Source: SKVL01 sp051747785 (lineage in GTDB: Bacteria > Patescibacteriota > Minisyncoccia > Phycocordibacterales > CSBR16-193). From it: DNA of 42,410 bases. The DNA lies in NCBI GenBank assembly GCA_051747785.1, contig JBNJGN010000003.1, positions 1 to 42,410 on the forward strand. Reading direction: 5' to 3'. The notes beneath the pieces are model-generated. The model saw only the letters and a program-made list of their open reading frames with translations, had not been told where the DNA came from and did not search any database. The translations under genes and the position numbers were made by a program. Below are positions 31,426-39,331 of the stretch, in pieces. Position 1 is the first letter of the stretch, and each line of letters begins with the position of its first letter.

Positions 31426-31803
31426 ATGAACATGGAAGAAGAAAAGATCATTATATTAAAACAGAAACTGGCACAAGAAAAGGCTCAGCTAGAAGAAGAG
31501 CTATCAACCGTAGGCGAAAGAGACCCCGAGAATCCTGAGGATTGGGTCCCGACTGCACCCGATATGGACACGCTGGAGTCAGACCCCTCTGAAAGAGCCG
31601 ACTCTTATGAGGCATTTGGTGAAAACATCGGAATTCTTGACAGTCTGGAAACCAGATACGCCAACGTTAAAGACGCCCTCACCAGAATAGAGGACGGCAC
31701 TTACGGGATCTGTGCAGTATGCGGAGAAGAAATAGAAGAAGAACGCCTGGAGGCAAATCCCGCAGCAGCCACCTGTGTTACGCATAAAGACGAAGAAGTT
31801 TAA
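31426..31803 (+). CDS. DksA/TraR-family zinc-finger protein
   Basis: DksA-like proteins bind RNA polymerase through its secondary channel. The 125-aa protein has an N-terminal coiled coil (about 4-30, 60-90) and the C-terminal finger TYGICAVCGEEIEEERLEANPAAATCVTH. The finger reads C-x2-C-x17-C-x2-H, with His in place of the usual fourth Cys, which should still bind zinc. The coiled-coil tip lacks an obvious DxxDxA. It ends 4 bases before comM, so the two are probably co-transcribed. Confidence 0.9.
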   Translation: MNMEEEKIIILKQKLAQEKAQLEEELSTVGERDPENPEDWVPTAPDMDTLESDPSERADSYEAFGENIGILDSLETRYANVKDALTRIEDGTYGICAVCGEEIEEERLEANPAAATCVTHKDEEV

Positions 31804-31807
31804 CTAC

Positions 31808-33361
31808 ATGAGCTTTTCAAAAGTTTATAGCGCTCAAGCCACATCTCTTGAGACCTCCATCATAAGCGTGGAAACCGATACTTCAAACGGATTCCGCGCT
31901 TTTTCTTTAGTTGGACTACCAAATAAAGCAGTAGAAGAGGCACAAGACAGAATATCCTCAGCAGTAAAGAACACCGGATTCAGATCACCAAAGCAGAAAA
32001 ACCAAAAAGTTTTAGTCTCTTTGGCCCCCGCCTCAATCAGAAAAGAAGGAACTTCTTTTGATCTGGCCATAGCACTCGGTTACCTTGAATCTGTAAAAGA
32101 TATCTCTTTTCAAGAAAAAGACTCTATTTTTATAGGCGAACTTTCCCTAAACGGTGAACTAAAACCGATAAAAGGAGTTTTACCTATAACCCAAAAGGCT
32201 GTTGAAAAAGGATTTAAAAAGATATTTCTCCCAAAAGAGAACGCACGAGAAGCGGCGTTTGTAAAAAATATTGAAGTCTATGGAGCAAAAACACTTTTTG
32301 AAGTTATAACCCACATAAACAGAAAAAAAGACACCGAGTTCAATCCACCTAAAAGCATAGCAGTTGAACCTAAAACCCCACTTACCAGAAAGAAGAGAGC
32401 ATTCTTTAAAAATGACCTAAAAAGTATAAGAGGGCAAGAGACCGCAAAAAGAGCAATGGAAATAGCTGCCGTAGGAAGACACAACATCGCCCTTTACGGT
32501 CCTCCCGGATCGGGAAAAACCCTTTTAGCTAAAGCTCTTGCCTCTATCTTGCCCCCATTAACCGAGGATCAGGTATTTGAAACAACTTCTCTCCATTCCA
32601 TCGCAGGTTTGCTTCTAAAGGAACCCCTGGTTACTGACCCTCCTTTCCGTTCACCTCACCACACATCTTCTCCGGCCGCCGTTATTGGAGGAGGAAGCTC
32701 TCCTAACCCGGGAGAGATAACTCTCTCACATAACGGAGTTCTTTTTTTGGATGAATTTCCCGAATTTGACCGAAGGATAATCGAGGCCCTGAGAGAACCA
32801 ATGGAGGAGGGGAGAATATCCATATCTCGATCCCAGGGGAAGGTGAATTTTCCGGCGGATTTTATACTGGTAGCAGCTTTTAACCCCTGTCCTTGCGGCT
32901 ATCTCGGAACTGAAAAGGTTGAGTGTAACTGTACGGCAAACGAAATAAACAGATACCGAAAGAAACTGTCCGGTCCTATCATGGACAGAATAGACCTATG
33001 GTGTAGCGTAGAGTCAGTTCCTCACAGAAAACTCTCTTCTCGTGAAAAAAATACCAACGAAAGTACCGAAAAGATCAGATCAAGGATCAAAAAGGCTCTT
33101 TCCATGCAAAAAGATAGAGCTTTACCAAAAGATAAAGAGGACGCAGACATTGCTAATATAGCCACCGAAGCCCGACTATCGGAAAAGGCCGAGGAAATAC
33201 TTATACTTTCAGCCGAGAAAATGGACCTCTCAGCACGCACTTATCACAAAACAATAAAAGTAGCCAGAACAATAGCTGATCTGGAAGAAAGCCCTGAAAC
33301 CGAGGAGAGGCACATCTTAGAGGCTCTACAGTACCGCCCTTCTTTAAATATGAACTTATAA
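31808..33361 (+). CDS. comM: ComM/YifB-family AAA+ ATPase (Mg-chelatase-like)
   Basis: ComM is a hexameric helicase that promotes branch migration during natural transformation; YifB proteins are widespread homologues. From ATG 31808 (MSFSKVYSAQATSLE) it has 517 aa. A Lon-protease-like N-terminal domain (about 1-180) with GLPNKAVEEAQDRI is followed by Walker A YGPPGSGKTLLAKAL (about 230-244), Walker B GVLFLDEFPEF and the Cys-rich NPCPCGYLG...CNCTANEI. A C-terminal Mg_chelatase_C region ends it. An upstream GTG at 31775 overlaps the dksA-like gene and is unlikely. Together with type IV pilus genes and recJ it suggests competence for DNA uptake (inference). Confidence 0.93.
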   Translation: MSFSKVYSAQATSLETSIISVETDTSNGFRAFSLVGLPNKAVEEAQDRISSAVKNTGFRSPKQKNQKVLVSLAPASIRKEGTSFDLAIALGYLESVKDISFQEKDSIFIGELSLNGELKPIKGVLPITQKAVEKGFKKIFLPKENAREAAFVKNIEVYGAKTLFEVITHINRKKDTEFNPPKSIAVEPKTPLTRKKRAFFKNDLKSIRGQETAKRAMEIAAVGRHNIALYGPPGSGKTLLAKALASILPPLTEDQVFETTSLHSIAGLLLKEPLVTDPPFRSPHHTSSPAAVIGGGSSPNPGEITLSHNGVLFLDEFPEFDRRIIEALREPMEEGRISISRSQGKVNFPADFILVAAFNPCPCGYLGTEKVECNCTANEINRYRKKLSGPIMDRIDLWCSVESVPHRKLSSREKNTNESTEKIRSRIKKALSMQKDRALPKDKEDADIANIATEARLSEKAEEILILSAEKMDLSARTYHKTIKVARTIADLEESPETEERHILEALQYRPSLNMNL

Positions 33362-33383
33362 TTAGAAAATATAAATTAACTTT

Positions 33384-34766
33384 ATGGAAATTAAAGATAA
33401 AATATTCAAAGCCTATGATATAAGAGGCATATACCCCGAAGAGATAAACGAACCTGTTGCTCACGAAATCGCAAAAGCGTTTTGTGATATTTACGGAAAA
33501 GAAAAGATCATCGTAGGATATGACGCACGGCTATCAAGCGCTAAGTTAAGTGAAGAGATAATGAAATCTGCCGAGGAAAGCGGACTAAACCCTGTGAACA
33601 TCGGTCTTGTAAGTAGTGATCATTTTTATGTTCAGTGCATCTCAAACAGAGTGCCGGGCATTATGATCACCGCCTCCCATAATCCGGCCGAATATAACGG
33701 CTTTAAGATGCTCTCAGGCGAAGGTCACTCAATAAGAAAGGGCGGGGGAATGGAAGAGCTTAGAGAGAAAATAAACAAAAAAGAAAAAGATCACAACAAA
33801 AATAAAAAAGGATCAAGAACAAAAAGAGACACCAGCGACGATTTCATAAAAAAACTTACGGATAATGTACCCCCCGGATCAGTGGGATCTTCTTCGGTAG
33901 TAATTGACGCAGGTAACGGAGCATTAGGGCCATGTTTAGAAAAGCTCACACCTTTATATAAAGATCTTAAGGTCAAAAAACTATTCTGGGAACCGGATGG
34001 CAGGTTCCCCAACAGAGACCCGGACCCCTTAAAAGAGAAGGCTCAAGACTCTTTAAGGAAAGAAGTCCTCAAAAACAAAGGATCTTTCGGTATATCCTTT
34101 GACGGTGACGGTGATCGTGTCTTTGTTATTGATGAAGAAGGGGAGTTTGTTCCCTCAGATCTTTTAGGGAGCCTCTTAACCTATTACTTCCTTGAAATTA
34201 ACCCCGAAGAAAAAATAATAAAAGATGTTACCGTATCAAAAGTCATTGATGATATTACGGAAGAATACAAGGAAGCCGAAGTTATTACAGAGAGAGTAGG
34301 GCACTCTTTCATAAAAAACACAATGAAAGAAAGCGGCTCGGTACTAGGAGTAGAGAAGAGTGGCCACTTCTATTTCAGAAACCTGTATAGAGCCGACTCA
34401 GGCGTTATGGCAATGCTATACCTTCTACGTTATTTAAGCGAAAAAGGGAAAAGCCTTAAAGAGGCCATTGACCCCCTAAGAAGTAATTACTTTTTAACGG
34501 GACAGATTAATCTCGCGGTAGAAAAAGACCCCTCAGAGATAATAAAGATGCTTATTTCAAAATACAAAAATGAAGATATAGGACAGATAGACGGGGTTTC
34601 CATCACTGCCAAAAATAAAGACTGGAGAGTGGTTATAAGACCTTCCAACACCGAGCCTGTTGTGCGTTTAGTGGCCGAAGCTAATTCAGAGAAACTCCTG
34701 GACAAGAAGGTTAGGGAATTAATAAGTGAGATAAAACCGACAGGTATAAAAGGATACTCAATATAA
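33384..34766 (+). CDS. Phosphomannomutase/phosphoglucomutase
   Basis: It converts hexose 6-phosphates to 1-phosphates for sugar nucleotides and surface polysaccharide. The 460-aa protein has the four alpha-D-phosphohexomutase signatures: catalytic Ser98 in MITASHNPAEYNGFK, metal loop FDGDGDRVFVID (about 239-250), sugar-binding GVEKSGHFYFR and phosphate-binding RPSNTEPVVRLVAEA. The N-terminal FKAYDIRGIYP is typical of the ManB branch. An extra Lys-rich insert (NKKEKDHNKNKKGSRTKR) lies near 131-148. Substrate preference cannot be read from the sequence. Confidence 0.93.
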   Translation: MEIKDKIFKAYDIRGIYPEEINEPVAHEIAKAFCDIYGKEKIIVGYDARLSSAKLSEEIMKSAEESGLNPVNIGLVSSDHFYVQCISNRVPGIMITASHNPAEYNGFKMLSGEGHSIRKGGGMEELREKINKKEKDHNKNKKGSRTKRDTSDDFIKKLTDNVPPGSVGSSSVVIDAGNGALGPCLEKLTPLYKDLKVKKLFWEPDGRFPNRDPDPLKEKAQDSLRKEVLKNKGSFGISFDGDGDRVFVIDEEGEFVPSDLLGSLLTYYFLEINPEEKIIKDVTVSKVIDDITEEYKEAEVITERVGHSFIKNTMKESGSVLGVEKSGHFYFRNLYRADSGVMAMLYLLRYLSEKGKSLKEAIDPLRSNYFLTGQINLAVEKDPSEIIKMLISKYKNEDIGQIDGVSITAKNKDWRVVIRPSNTEPVVRLVAEANSEKLLDKKVRELISEIKPTGIKGYSI

Positions 34767-34791
34767 AAACCCTTTTAAGAAGGGCTTTTAT
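34763..34791. terminator. Bidirectional terminator between the phosphohexomutase and M23 genes
   Basis: ATAAAA-a-CCCTT (34763-34774) pairs with AAGGG-c-TTTTAT (34780-34791) with one internal mismatch and a 5-base loop. The symmetric A and T ends suit termination from both converging genes. It overlaps the phosphohexomutase stop codon. Confidence 0.75.
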
Positions 34792-34809
34792 GTAATAAAT
34801 AACGTTAGA

Positions 34810-35838
34810 TTAAAACGGGTTAGCAGCTCCGTGAACCTCAAAATGCAAGTGGGGACCGGTTGAATAACCAGTGTTTCCCATCTCGGCTATAACTTCACCC
34901 TTGGATACCCACTGTCCGACACCGACCAAATTCTTGCTGTGATGGGCATATAGAGTGCTGACGCCGTTGGGGTGATCAATAACAATATAATAACCATAAC
35001 CTGTACTACTATGCCAACCACTGACAGAAACCTTTCCTTCAGCCGCTGCATAAATATACGTTCCCGTGGGCGCAGCTATATCAACAGCATTTCTTCCGTG
35101 AAGACCCTGGGTTCTTATGCCACCTTTAACAGGCCTCATGAGATACCCGCTGGACTCTGATACACTCTGATCACTGTAAGCAACACTGTCGTTATAAGAA
35201 GGTTTGGGCTCTTTCTTTTCTTCTTTCTCTTGCGGTTCATTTTCTTCCTTAACGCCACCGGGAACATCTATGAAATGTCCCGTTGCCAGTTTTTGGTCAT
35301 CCCAGATCTCATTGAACTCCTTTATTTCCTCTTCCGAGGCGTCGTATTTATCCGCTATTTTAGAAATCGTATCTCCACTCTCCACCTGATGGCGTACTCC
35401 GTTAAAGGGCAGTATAACCAGATGCTGTCCTTTGTATATTGTGTCACTCTTTAAGTCATTAGCCCATTTAATGGTATTCGCCGACACTTCATACATCTCT
35501 CCTATCTGAGAAAGCGTATCTCCCTCTCTAACAATATATACCTTTTCTTCGTCTTCATCGCCAAAACCATGATCACTTGATTCATTTAAAGAAACGCTAG
35601 CAAATAAAGCGGACCCATCATCGGTGGTCTTCATATTAAAACCTCCCACAGCCGGTTCCGAACTGGATAAATCACCGGCAAGATGAATGTTTTGAGAGTT
35701 AATATGGCCATCTTCCTTACCCTTAGAAACATTAGAAGCCTGCGTGGAAGAGTTAAAAGAAGGAGCCATTACTAAAATAAAAATAAAAGCTAAAGAGTAA
35801 ACCAAAAAAAGCAAAAAGCCACACCGCACCCTCTCCAT
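34810..35838 (-). CDS. LysM-domain M23 family metallopeptidase (peptidoglycan hydrolase)
   Basis: It is a secreted cell-wall endopeptidase. The 342-aa protein has an N-terminal membrane or signal segment (about 7-27), a linker, and two LysM domains (YIVREGDTLSQIGEMYEVS at about 100-145 and HQVESGDTISKIADKYDAS at about 149-193). A Glu/Lys linker leads to a C-terminal M23 domain with zinc ligands in GLHGRNAVDIAAPTGT (His, Asp) and GPHLHFEVH. Start ATG 35838. A strong promoter lies about 190 bases upstream, so the leader is unusually long. Confidence 0.95.
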   Translation of the reverse strand: MERVRCGFLLFLVYSLAFIFILVMAPSFNSSTQASNVSKGKEDGHINSQNIHLAGDLSSSEPAVGGFNMKTTDDGSALFASVSLNESSDHGFGDEDEEKVYIVREGDTLSQIGEMYEVSANTIKWANDLKSDTIYKGQHLVILPFNGVRHQVESGDTISKIADKYDASEEEIKEFNEIWDDQKLATGHFIDVPGGVKEENEPQEKEEKKEPKPSYNDSVAYSDQSVSESSGYLMRPVKGGIRTQGLHGRNAVDIAAPTGTYIYAAAEGKVSVSGWHSSTGYGYYIVIDHPNGVSTLYAHHSKNLVGVGQWVSKGEVIAEMGNTGYSTGPHLHFEVHGAANPF

Positions 35839-36019
35839 TAAGGATGATGCGCCTCTGAATCTTTTTTCTTCGTGTCCTCCGTATGTCGCCCGACTCTTAC
35901 TACTTGAATCACCCGAGTCGAGTTCCTGTGGGGTTTTTAAAATAAGCCTTTTTTAAACTGTAAAACTTCCGTCTCGGTCACTGTTATCCTCTCTATTCTT
36001 TATCCTCACTACGAGGGTA
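35839..36019 (-). promoter_or_regulatory. Long structured leader of the M23 gene, candidate riboswitch
   Basis: About 180 untranslated bases separate the predicted start (near 36019) from the ATG. On the minus strand there is an early CCTC-GAGG hairpin, twin GAGGATAA motifs, and a stem CGACTC / GAGTCG (35920-35915 with 35896-35891) whose loop begins GGGTGATTC. Cell-wall hydrolase genes of this type are classical targets of c-di-AMP (ydaO) riboswitches. I cannot confirm the ydaO consensus by eye. Confidence 0.4.
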
Positions 36020-36025
36020 CTTAAT

Positions 36026-36053
36026 ATTATACCTCTCAATATACGGCAGTCAA
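36026..36053 (-). promoter_or_regulatory. Strong sigma70 promoter of the M23 gene
   Basis: On the minus strand TTGACT (36053-36048), a 16-base spacer and TATAAT (36031-36026) are close to consensus. This is one of the best promoters in the window. Confidence 0.75.
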
Positions 36054-36062
36054 ACACTAAAA

Positions 36063-36117
36063 GACTCTTCTGTGGATAATCAAAACTTAGAAGGCGTCTT
36101 CTAAACTTAGAAGAGTC
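36063..36117. promoter_or_regulatory. Nested palindromes upstream of uvrD, candidate operator
   Basis: Three alternating half-sites, TTAGAAG (36087-36093), CTTCTAA (36098-36104) and TTAGAAG (36107-36113), form two overlapping inverted repeats. An outer pair GACTCTTCT / AGAAGAGTC (36063-36071, 36109-36117) encloses them. A perfect DnaA box (TGTGGATAA) lies at 36071-36079. The region could regulate uvrD and the divergent M23 gene. Confidence 0.5.
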
Positions 36118-36144
36118 ATTATATGTTATTATGTTTTGGTAATT

Positions 36145-38091
36145 ATGAGTAATAAAAATCTAAACGAACAACAGCTAAAAGCCGCAACCTGCCACAGTGG
36201 TCCCCTCCTTATAATCGCCGGAGCAGGCACCGGGAAAACAAGAACGGTCACGCATCGTATTGCCTCTTTAATAGAATCAGGTGTTCAGCCCGAGAAGATA
36301 TTAGCCATAACCTTTACCAACAAAGCCGCTTCCGAAATGAAAGAGAGGGTCACTGATCTATTGCGAACAAGAACAGATTCAAGCGATCTAACTAACACAC
36401 AAAAAAGGCCGTTTATTTCAACTTTCCATTCTCTGGGAGTTTACATCTTACGCAACAGCTACCAAAAAGCGGGGCTGTTGCGCAGTTTCGGTATAGCTGA
36501 TCGCAACCGTTCAAAACAGATAGTTAAAGAGTCAGCAAGAAGGCTTAATATAGACACTCAAACAAATGATCCTGCCAAAGTTTTGAACTTCATATCAAGA
36601 AACAAGAATGCAATGCTCTCTCCCGAAGACCTATCTAAAGAGGGTCAAAAAAACGAAGATAATAAAATACTCCTCTGGAGAGAGTACGAGAAAATCTTAA
36701 AAGAAGAGAATTCTGTTGATTTTGATGACCTGTTGATCAGACCGGTAAAATTGATGGAATCGGACAGAGAAACACGCGAGCTTTATCGTTCACTTTGGTC
36801 ACATATACATATTGACGAGTATCAAGACACTAACCGAGTGCAGTGTAAAATAGTAGATATTTTAGCTAAAGATCACGGCAATATATGCGCCACCGGAGAC
36901 CTTGATCAGTGCATATACAGCTGGAGAGGAGCACAGGTTGATGCCATGCTTGATTTTGAAAAGAATTACAAAGGAGCTCAAGTAATAGCCCTGGAAGAGA
37001 ACTACCGATCCACAGAGACCATTTTAAAAGCCGCCAATAATGTCATTTCCTTTAACCGAAAAAGAAAAGACAAGACGCTTTTCACTTCCAATACAAAAGG
37101 TGAGGGTATTAGCTACTCCGTTTATTCTTCAGAAACAGAAGAAGCTACGAACACGGCCAAAAAGGTGAACTCTCTTCTTGAAGAAGGCGTAAGTGCCTCC
37201 GAAATAGCCGTCCTCTACCGCACCAACTTTCAATCAAGAGCACTGGAAGAGGCCTTCATTAACAGATCCGTTCCTTATTCAATACTCGGGACCAAATTTC
37301 TTGAAAGACAGGAGGTTCGCGATCTTCTATCTTACATTGAACTGGCACGAAACAGTAAGAGTATCAGCGCTCTAAAAAGAATAATAAACACTCCAAAGAG
37401 AGGTATCGGCAAAGTAACCCTGCTTAAGATACTGGAAAGCAGAGAAGACGAGCTCAAAGGTAAAACCAAAGAAAATATTGCTTCTTTCAAGAAAATCATA
37501 AAAGACCTTGAAAATAAAAGTGAGGAATTAAAACCGTCAGAATTCGTAAGATACACCCTCAAAAGAAGCGGGCTTGAAAACCTGTATAGAGAAAAGAAAG
37601 AGGAAGAGAGACTGGAAAACGCCGGAGAGCTTATAAGTATGGCCGGAAAGTACGACGACCGACCCCCGGGAGAAGGAATAGATGTCTTTCTGGAAGGAGT
37701 GGCACTTTATTCCGACCAAGACACCCTTCCTCCGGAAGAGGTTAACTGTGTCAGGATGATGACCGTGCACGCCGCCAAAGGACTTGAGTTTGATCATGTT
37801 TTCATCACCGGTCTTGAAGAGGGTCTTTTCCCTCACGAGCCAATGGGCAACGAAAACCGTGACGAAGAAGAGGAAAGAAGGCTTTTCTATGTTGCTCTTA
37901 CCAGAGCAAAAACAAAAGCCTTCCTCTCTTCCTCTTATATGCGAACCATTTTCGGAAAAACCTCCATACAGAGACCTTCTTGTTTTATATCTGACATAGG
38001 AGAAGAAAACCTGATCAAAGAAGAGTCTACCTGGGAAGAAGAAGGTTCTTCCGGTCTTCTGTCCGGTCCTCCTCTGCCTCCTATATATTAA
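36145..38091 (+). CDS. UvrD/PcrA-family superfamily 1A DNA helicase
   Basis: It unwinds DNA 3' to 5' in repair and clears replication blocks. The 648-aa protein has motif I AGAGTGKTRT (about 25-34), Ia TFTNKAASEMKERV, II HIDEYQDTN, III GDLDQCIYSWRGA (Cys where most have Ser), IV YRSTETI, V VRMMTVHAAKGLEFDHVFI and VI EEERRLFYVALTRAK. All are present. ATG 36145 is preferred over a TTG at 36136. It is slightly shorter than the usual 720 or so, lacking an extended C-terminus. It is followed 5 bases later by rsmA. Confidence 0.95.
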   Translation: MSNKNLNEQQLKAATCHSGPLLIIAGAGTGKTRTVTHRIASLIESGVQPEKILAITFTNKAASEMKERVTDLLRTRTDSSDLTNTQKRPFISTFHSLGVYILRNSYQKAGLLRSFGIADRNRSKQIVKESARRLNIDTQTNDPAKVLNFISRNKNAMLSPEDLSKEGQKNEDNKILLWREYEKILKEENSVDFDDLLIRPVKLMESDRETRELYRSLWSHIHIDEYQDTNRVQCKIVDILAKDHGNICATGDLDQCIYSWRGAQVDAMLDFEKNYKGAQVIALEENYRSTETILKAANNVISFNRKRKDKTLFTSNTKGEGISYSVYSSETEEATNTAKKVNSLLEEGVSASEIAVLYRTNFQSRALEEAFINRSVPYSILGTKFLERQEVRDLLSYIELARNSKSISALKRIINTPKRGIGKVTLLKILESREDELKGKTKENIASFKKIIKDLENKSEELKPSEFVRYTLKRSGLENLYREKKEEERLENAGELISMAGKYDDRPPGEGIDVFLEGVALYSDQDTLPPEEVNCVRMMTVHAAKGLEFDHVFITGLEEGLFPHEPMGNENRDEEEERRLFYVALTRAKTKAFLSSSYMRTIFGKTSIQRPSCFISDIGEENLIKEESTWEEEGSSGLLSGPPLPPIY

Positions 38092-38096
38092 ATAAT

Positions 38097-38888
38097 ATGA
38101 AAGCTAAAAAGTCTCTCGGACAACACTTTTTAAGATCCAACCCCGCCTTAGAGCGAATAGCTGACGCAGTAGATATAACCCCTAAAGAAACAGTAATAGA
38201 AATAGGCCCCGGCCATGGAGAGCTGACAGAGAAACTGCTTGCCCGCAGAGCCTATGTCATAGCTGTGGAAAAAGATAGAGAGATGGTCAGAGAGCTCAGC
38301 CAAAAATTCAAAAAAGAGATAAAGAACAACCAAATGGAAATAGTAAGAGCAGACATAAGAGAACCCTCTCCATCCGACCTATTAGGAGAAAAAGGAGGGC
38401 AAAAATATAAGGTAGTCGGTAACATACCTTATTACATAACCGGATACATACTCAGAAAATTTCTCACCGACCCCCTTAAACCTCAAAGAGTGGTTTTCTT
38501 GGTCCAAAAGGAAGTGGCGGAACGAGCCGCCAGATCAAAAAAGGAGAGTCTTTTGTCACTGGGTATAAAGGCCTACGGAGAGCCGAAATACAAAGGAGTG
38601 GTAAAAGCCGGTTCTTTCTCACCACCGCCGAAAGTTGATTCAGCTATTTTAGCCATAGAGAATATAGATAAAGGTTTTTCAGACGAAAAAGAAGAAGCTT
38701 TTTTCTTTGATATTTTAAAAACCGGGTTTTCCCAAAAAAGAAAAACCCTTCTAGGGAACCTCTCAAAAGATTTTGAAAAAGAAAAACTGGAAATTGCTTT
38801 TAAGCAATGCGAACTAGACCCTAAAACCCGAGCCGAGAACGTAACCATTAAAGAATGGAAGGATCTAGCTAGTTTGCTGGAAAAATAA
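38097..38888 (+). CDS. rsmA: 16S rRNA (adenine-1518/1519) dimethyltransferase RsmA
   Basis: RsmA (KsgA) dimethylates two adenines of helix 45 of 16S rRNA. The 263-aa protein starts MKAKKSLGQHFLRS (family signature KKSLGQHFL). It has SAM motif I VIEIGPGHGELTEKLL, acidic VEKD, ADIRE and catalytic motif IV GNIPYYITGYIL. PPPKVDSAI near 180 is the family C-terminal hallmark. It lies 5 bases after uvrD and converges with the next gene, with 3 bases between stops. Confidence 0.96.
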   Translation: MKAKKSLGQHFLRSNPALERIADAVDITPKETVIEIGPGHGELTEKLLARRAYVIAVEKDREMVRELSQKFKKEIKNNQMEIVRADIREPSPSDLLGEKGGQKYKVVGNIPYYITGYILRKFLTDPLKPQRVVFLVQKEVAERAARSKKESLLSLGIKAYGEPKYKGVVKAGSFSPPPKVDSAILAIENIDKGFSDEKEEAFFFDILKTGFSQKRKTLLGNLSKDFEKEKLEIAFKQCELDPKTRAENVTIKEWKDLASLLEK

Positions 38889-38891
38889 TTT

Positions 38892-39320
38892 TTAATGGGA
38901 TGTTCCGACTATATCTATAACATATCCATTCCCTATGGTATCACAACCTTTTTTAGTAAAGATCTCGCATTCATCTGTTATATTTTTATGTGTTCCCAAC
39001 ACCCAGACCCCTGTTTTAGATATATTGTAATAGGCATAAAGCGTTGACTGTCCCACAACATACATAACCGTAGCCGGCCTCGGGGGGCCTACTTCTAAAA
39101 GAACACCGGGAGTGCAGGGACAGTATTTGATCGAATTGACCTTTCCCCCAAAAGGGTTCTGCGGATTACTCAGGGCTTTTTCCGTTTCTGGAACAAAGAA
39201 TAAAAAGGGGGTTATAAGAAATAACACCAAAAAGAGTAGTAATGTTCTTTTTTTTAATAACAACGGAGAATAAAGGTGCTTCAATAGCGATCTTTTACTA
39301 ATTGTTTTTAAATTTTTCAT
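38892..39320 (-). CDS. Small secreted/anchored Cys-containing protein of unknown function
   Basis: The 142-aa protein has a basic start and a long hydrophobic helix (LLLFLVLFLITPFLFFVP, about 27-44) acting as signal or anchor. The mature part reads FGGKVNSIKYCPCTPGVLLEVGPPRPATVMYV and ends WVLGTHKNITDECEIFTKKGCDTIGNGYVIDIVGTS. Four Cys could make two disulfides. Proteins with a similar FGGKV...CxC...GPPRP...GNG core appear to be common in Parcubacteria, an impression from memory. Function is unknown. It is probably co-transcribed with the gene upstream (11 bases). Confidence 0.72.
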   Translation of the reverse strand: MKNLKTISKRSLLKHLYSPLLLKKRTLLLFLVLFLITPFLFFVPETEKALSNPQNPFGGKVNSIKYCPCTPGVLLEVGPPRPATVMYVVGQSTLYAYYNISKTGVWVLGTHKNITDECEIFTKKGCDTIGNGYVIDIVGTSH

Positions 39321-39331
39321 GGTCTATTAAT

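Noticed and set aside
11341..36062. Shared 13-mer CAGTCAAACACTA near 11355 and 36047
   Set aside because: Chance matches of this length are expected in a 42-kb window; contexts differ.
36136..36144. TTG at 36136 as uvrD start
   Set aside because: ATG 36145 gives the normal MSNKNLNEQQ-type N-terminus.
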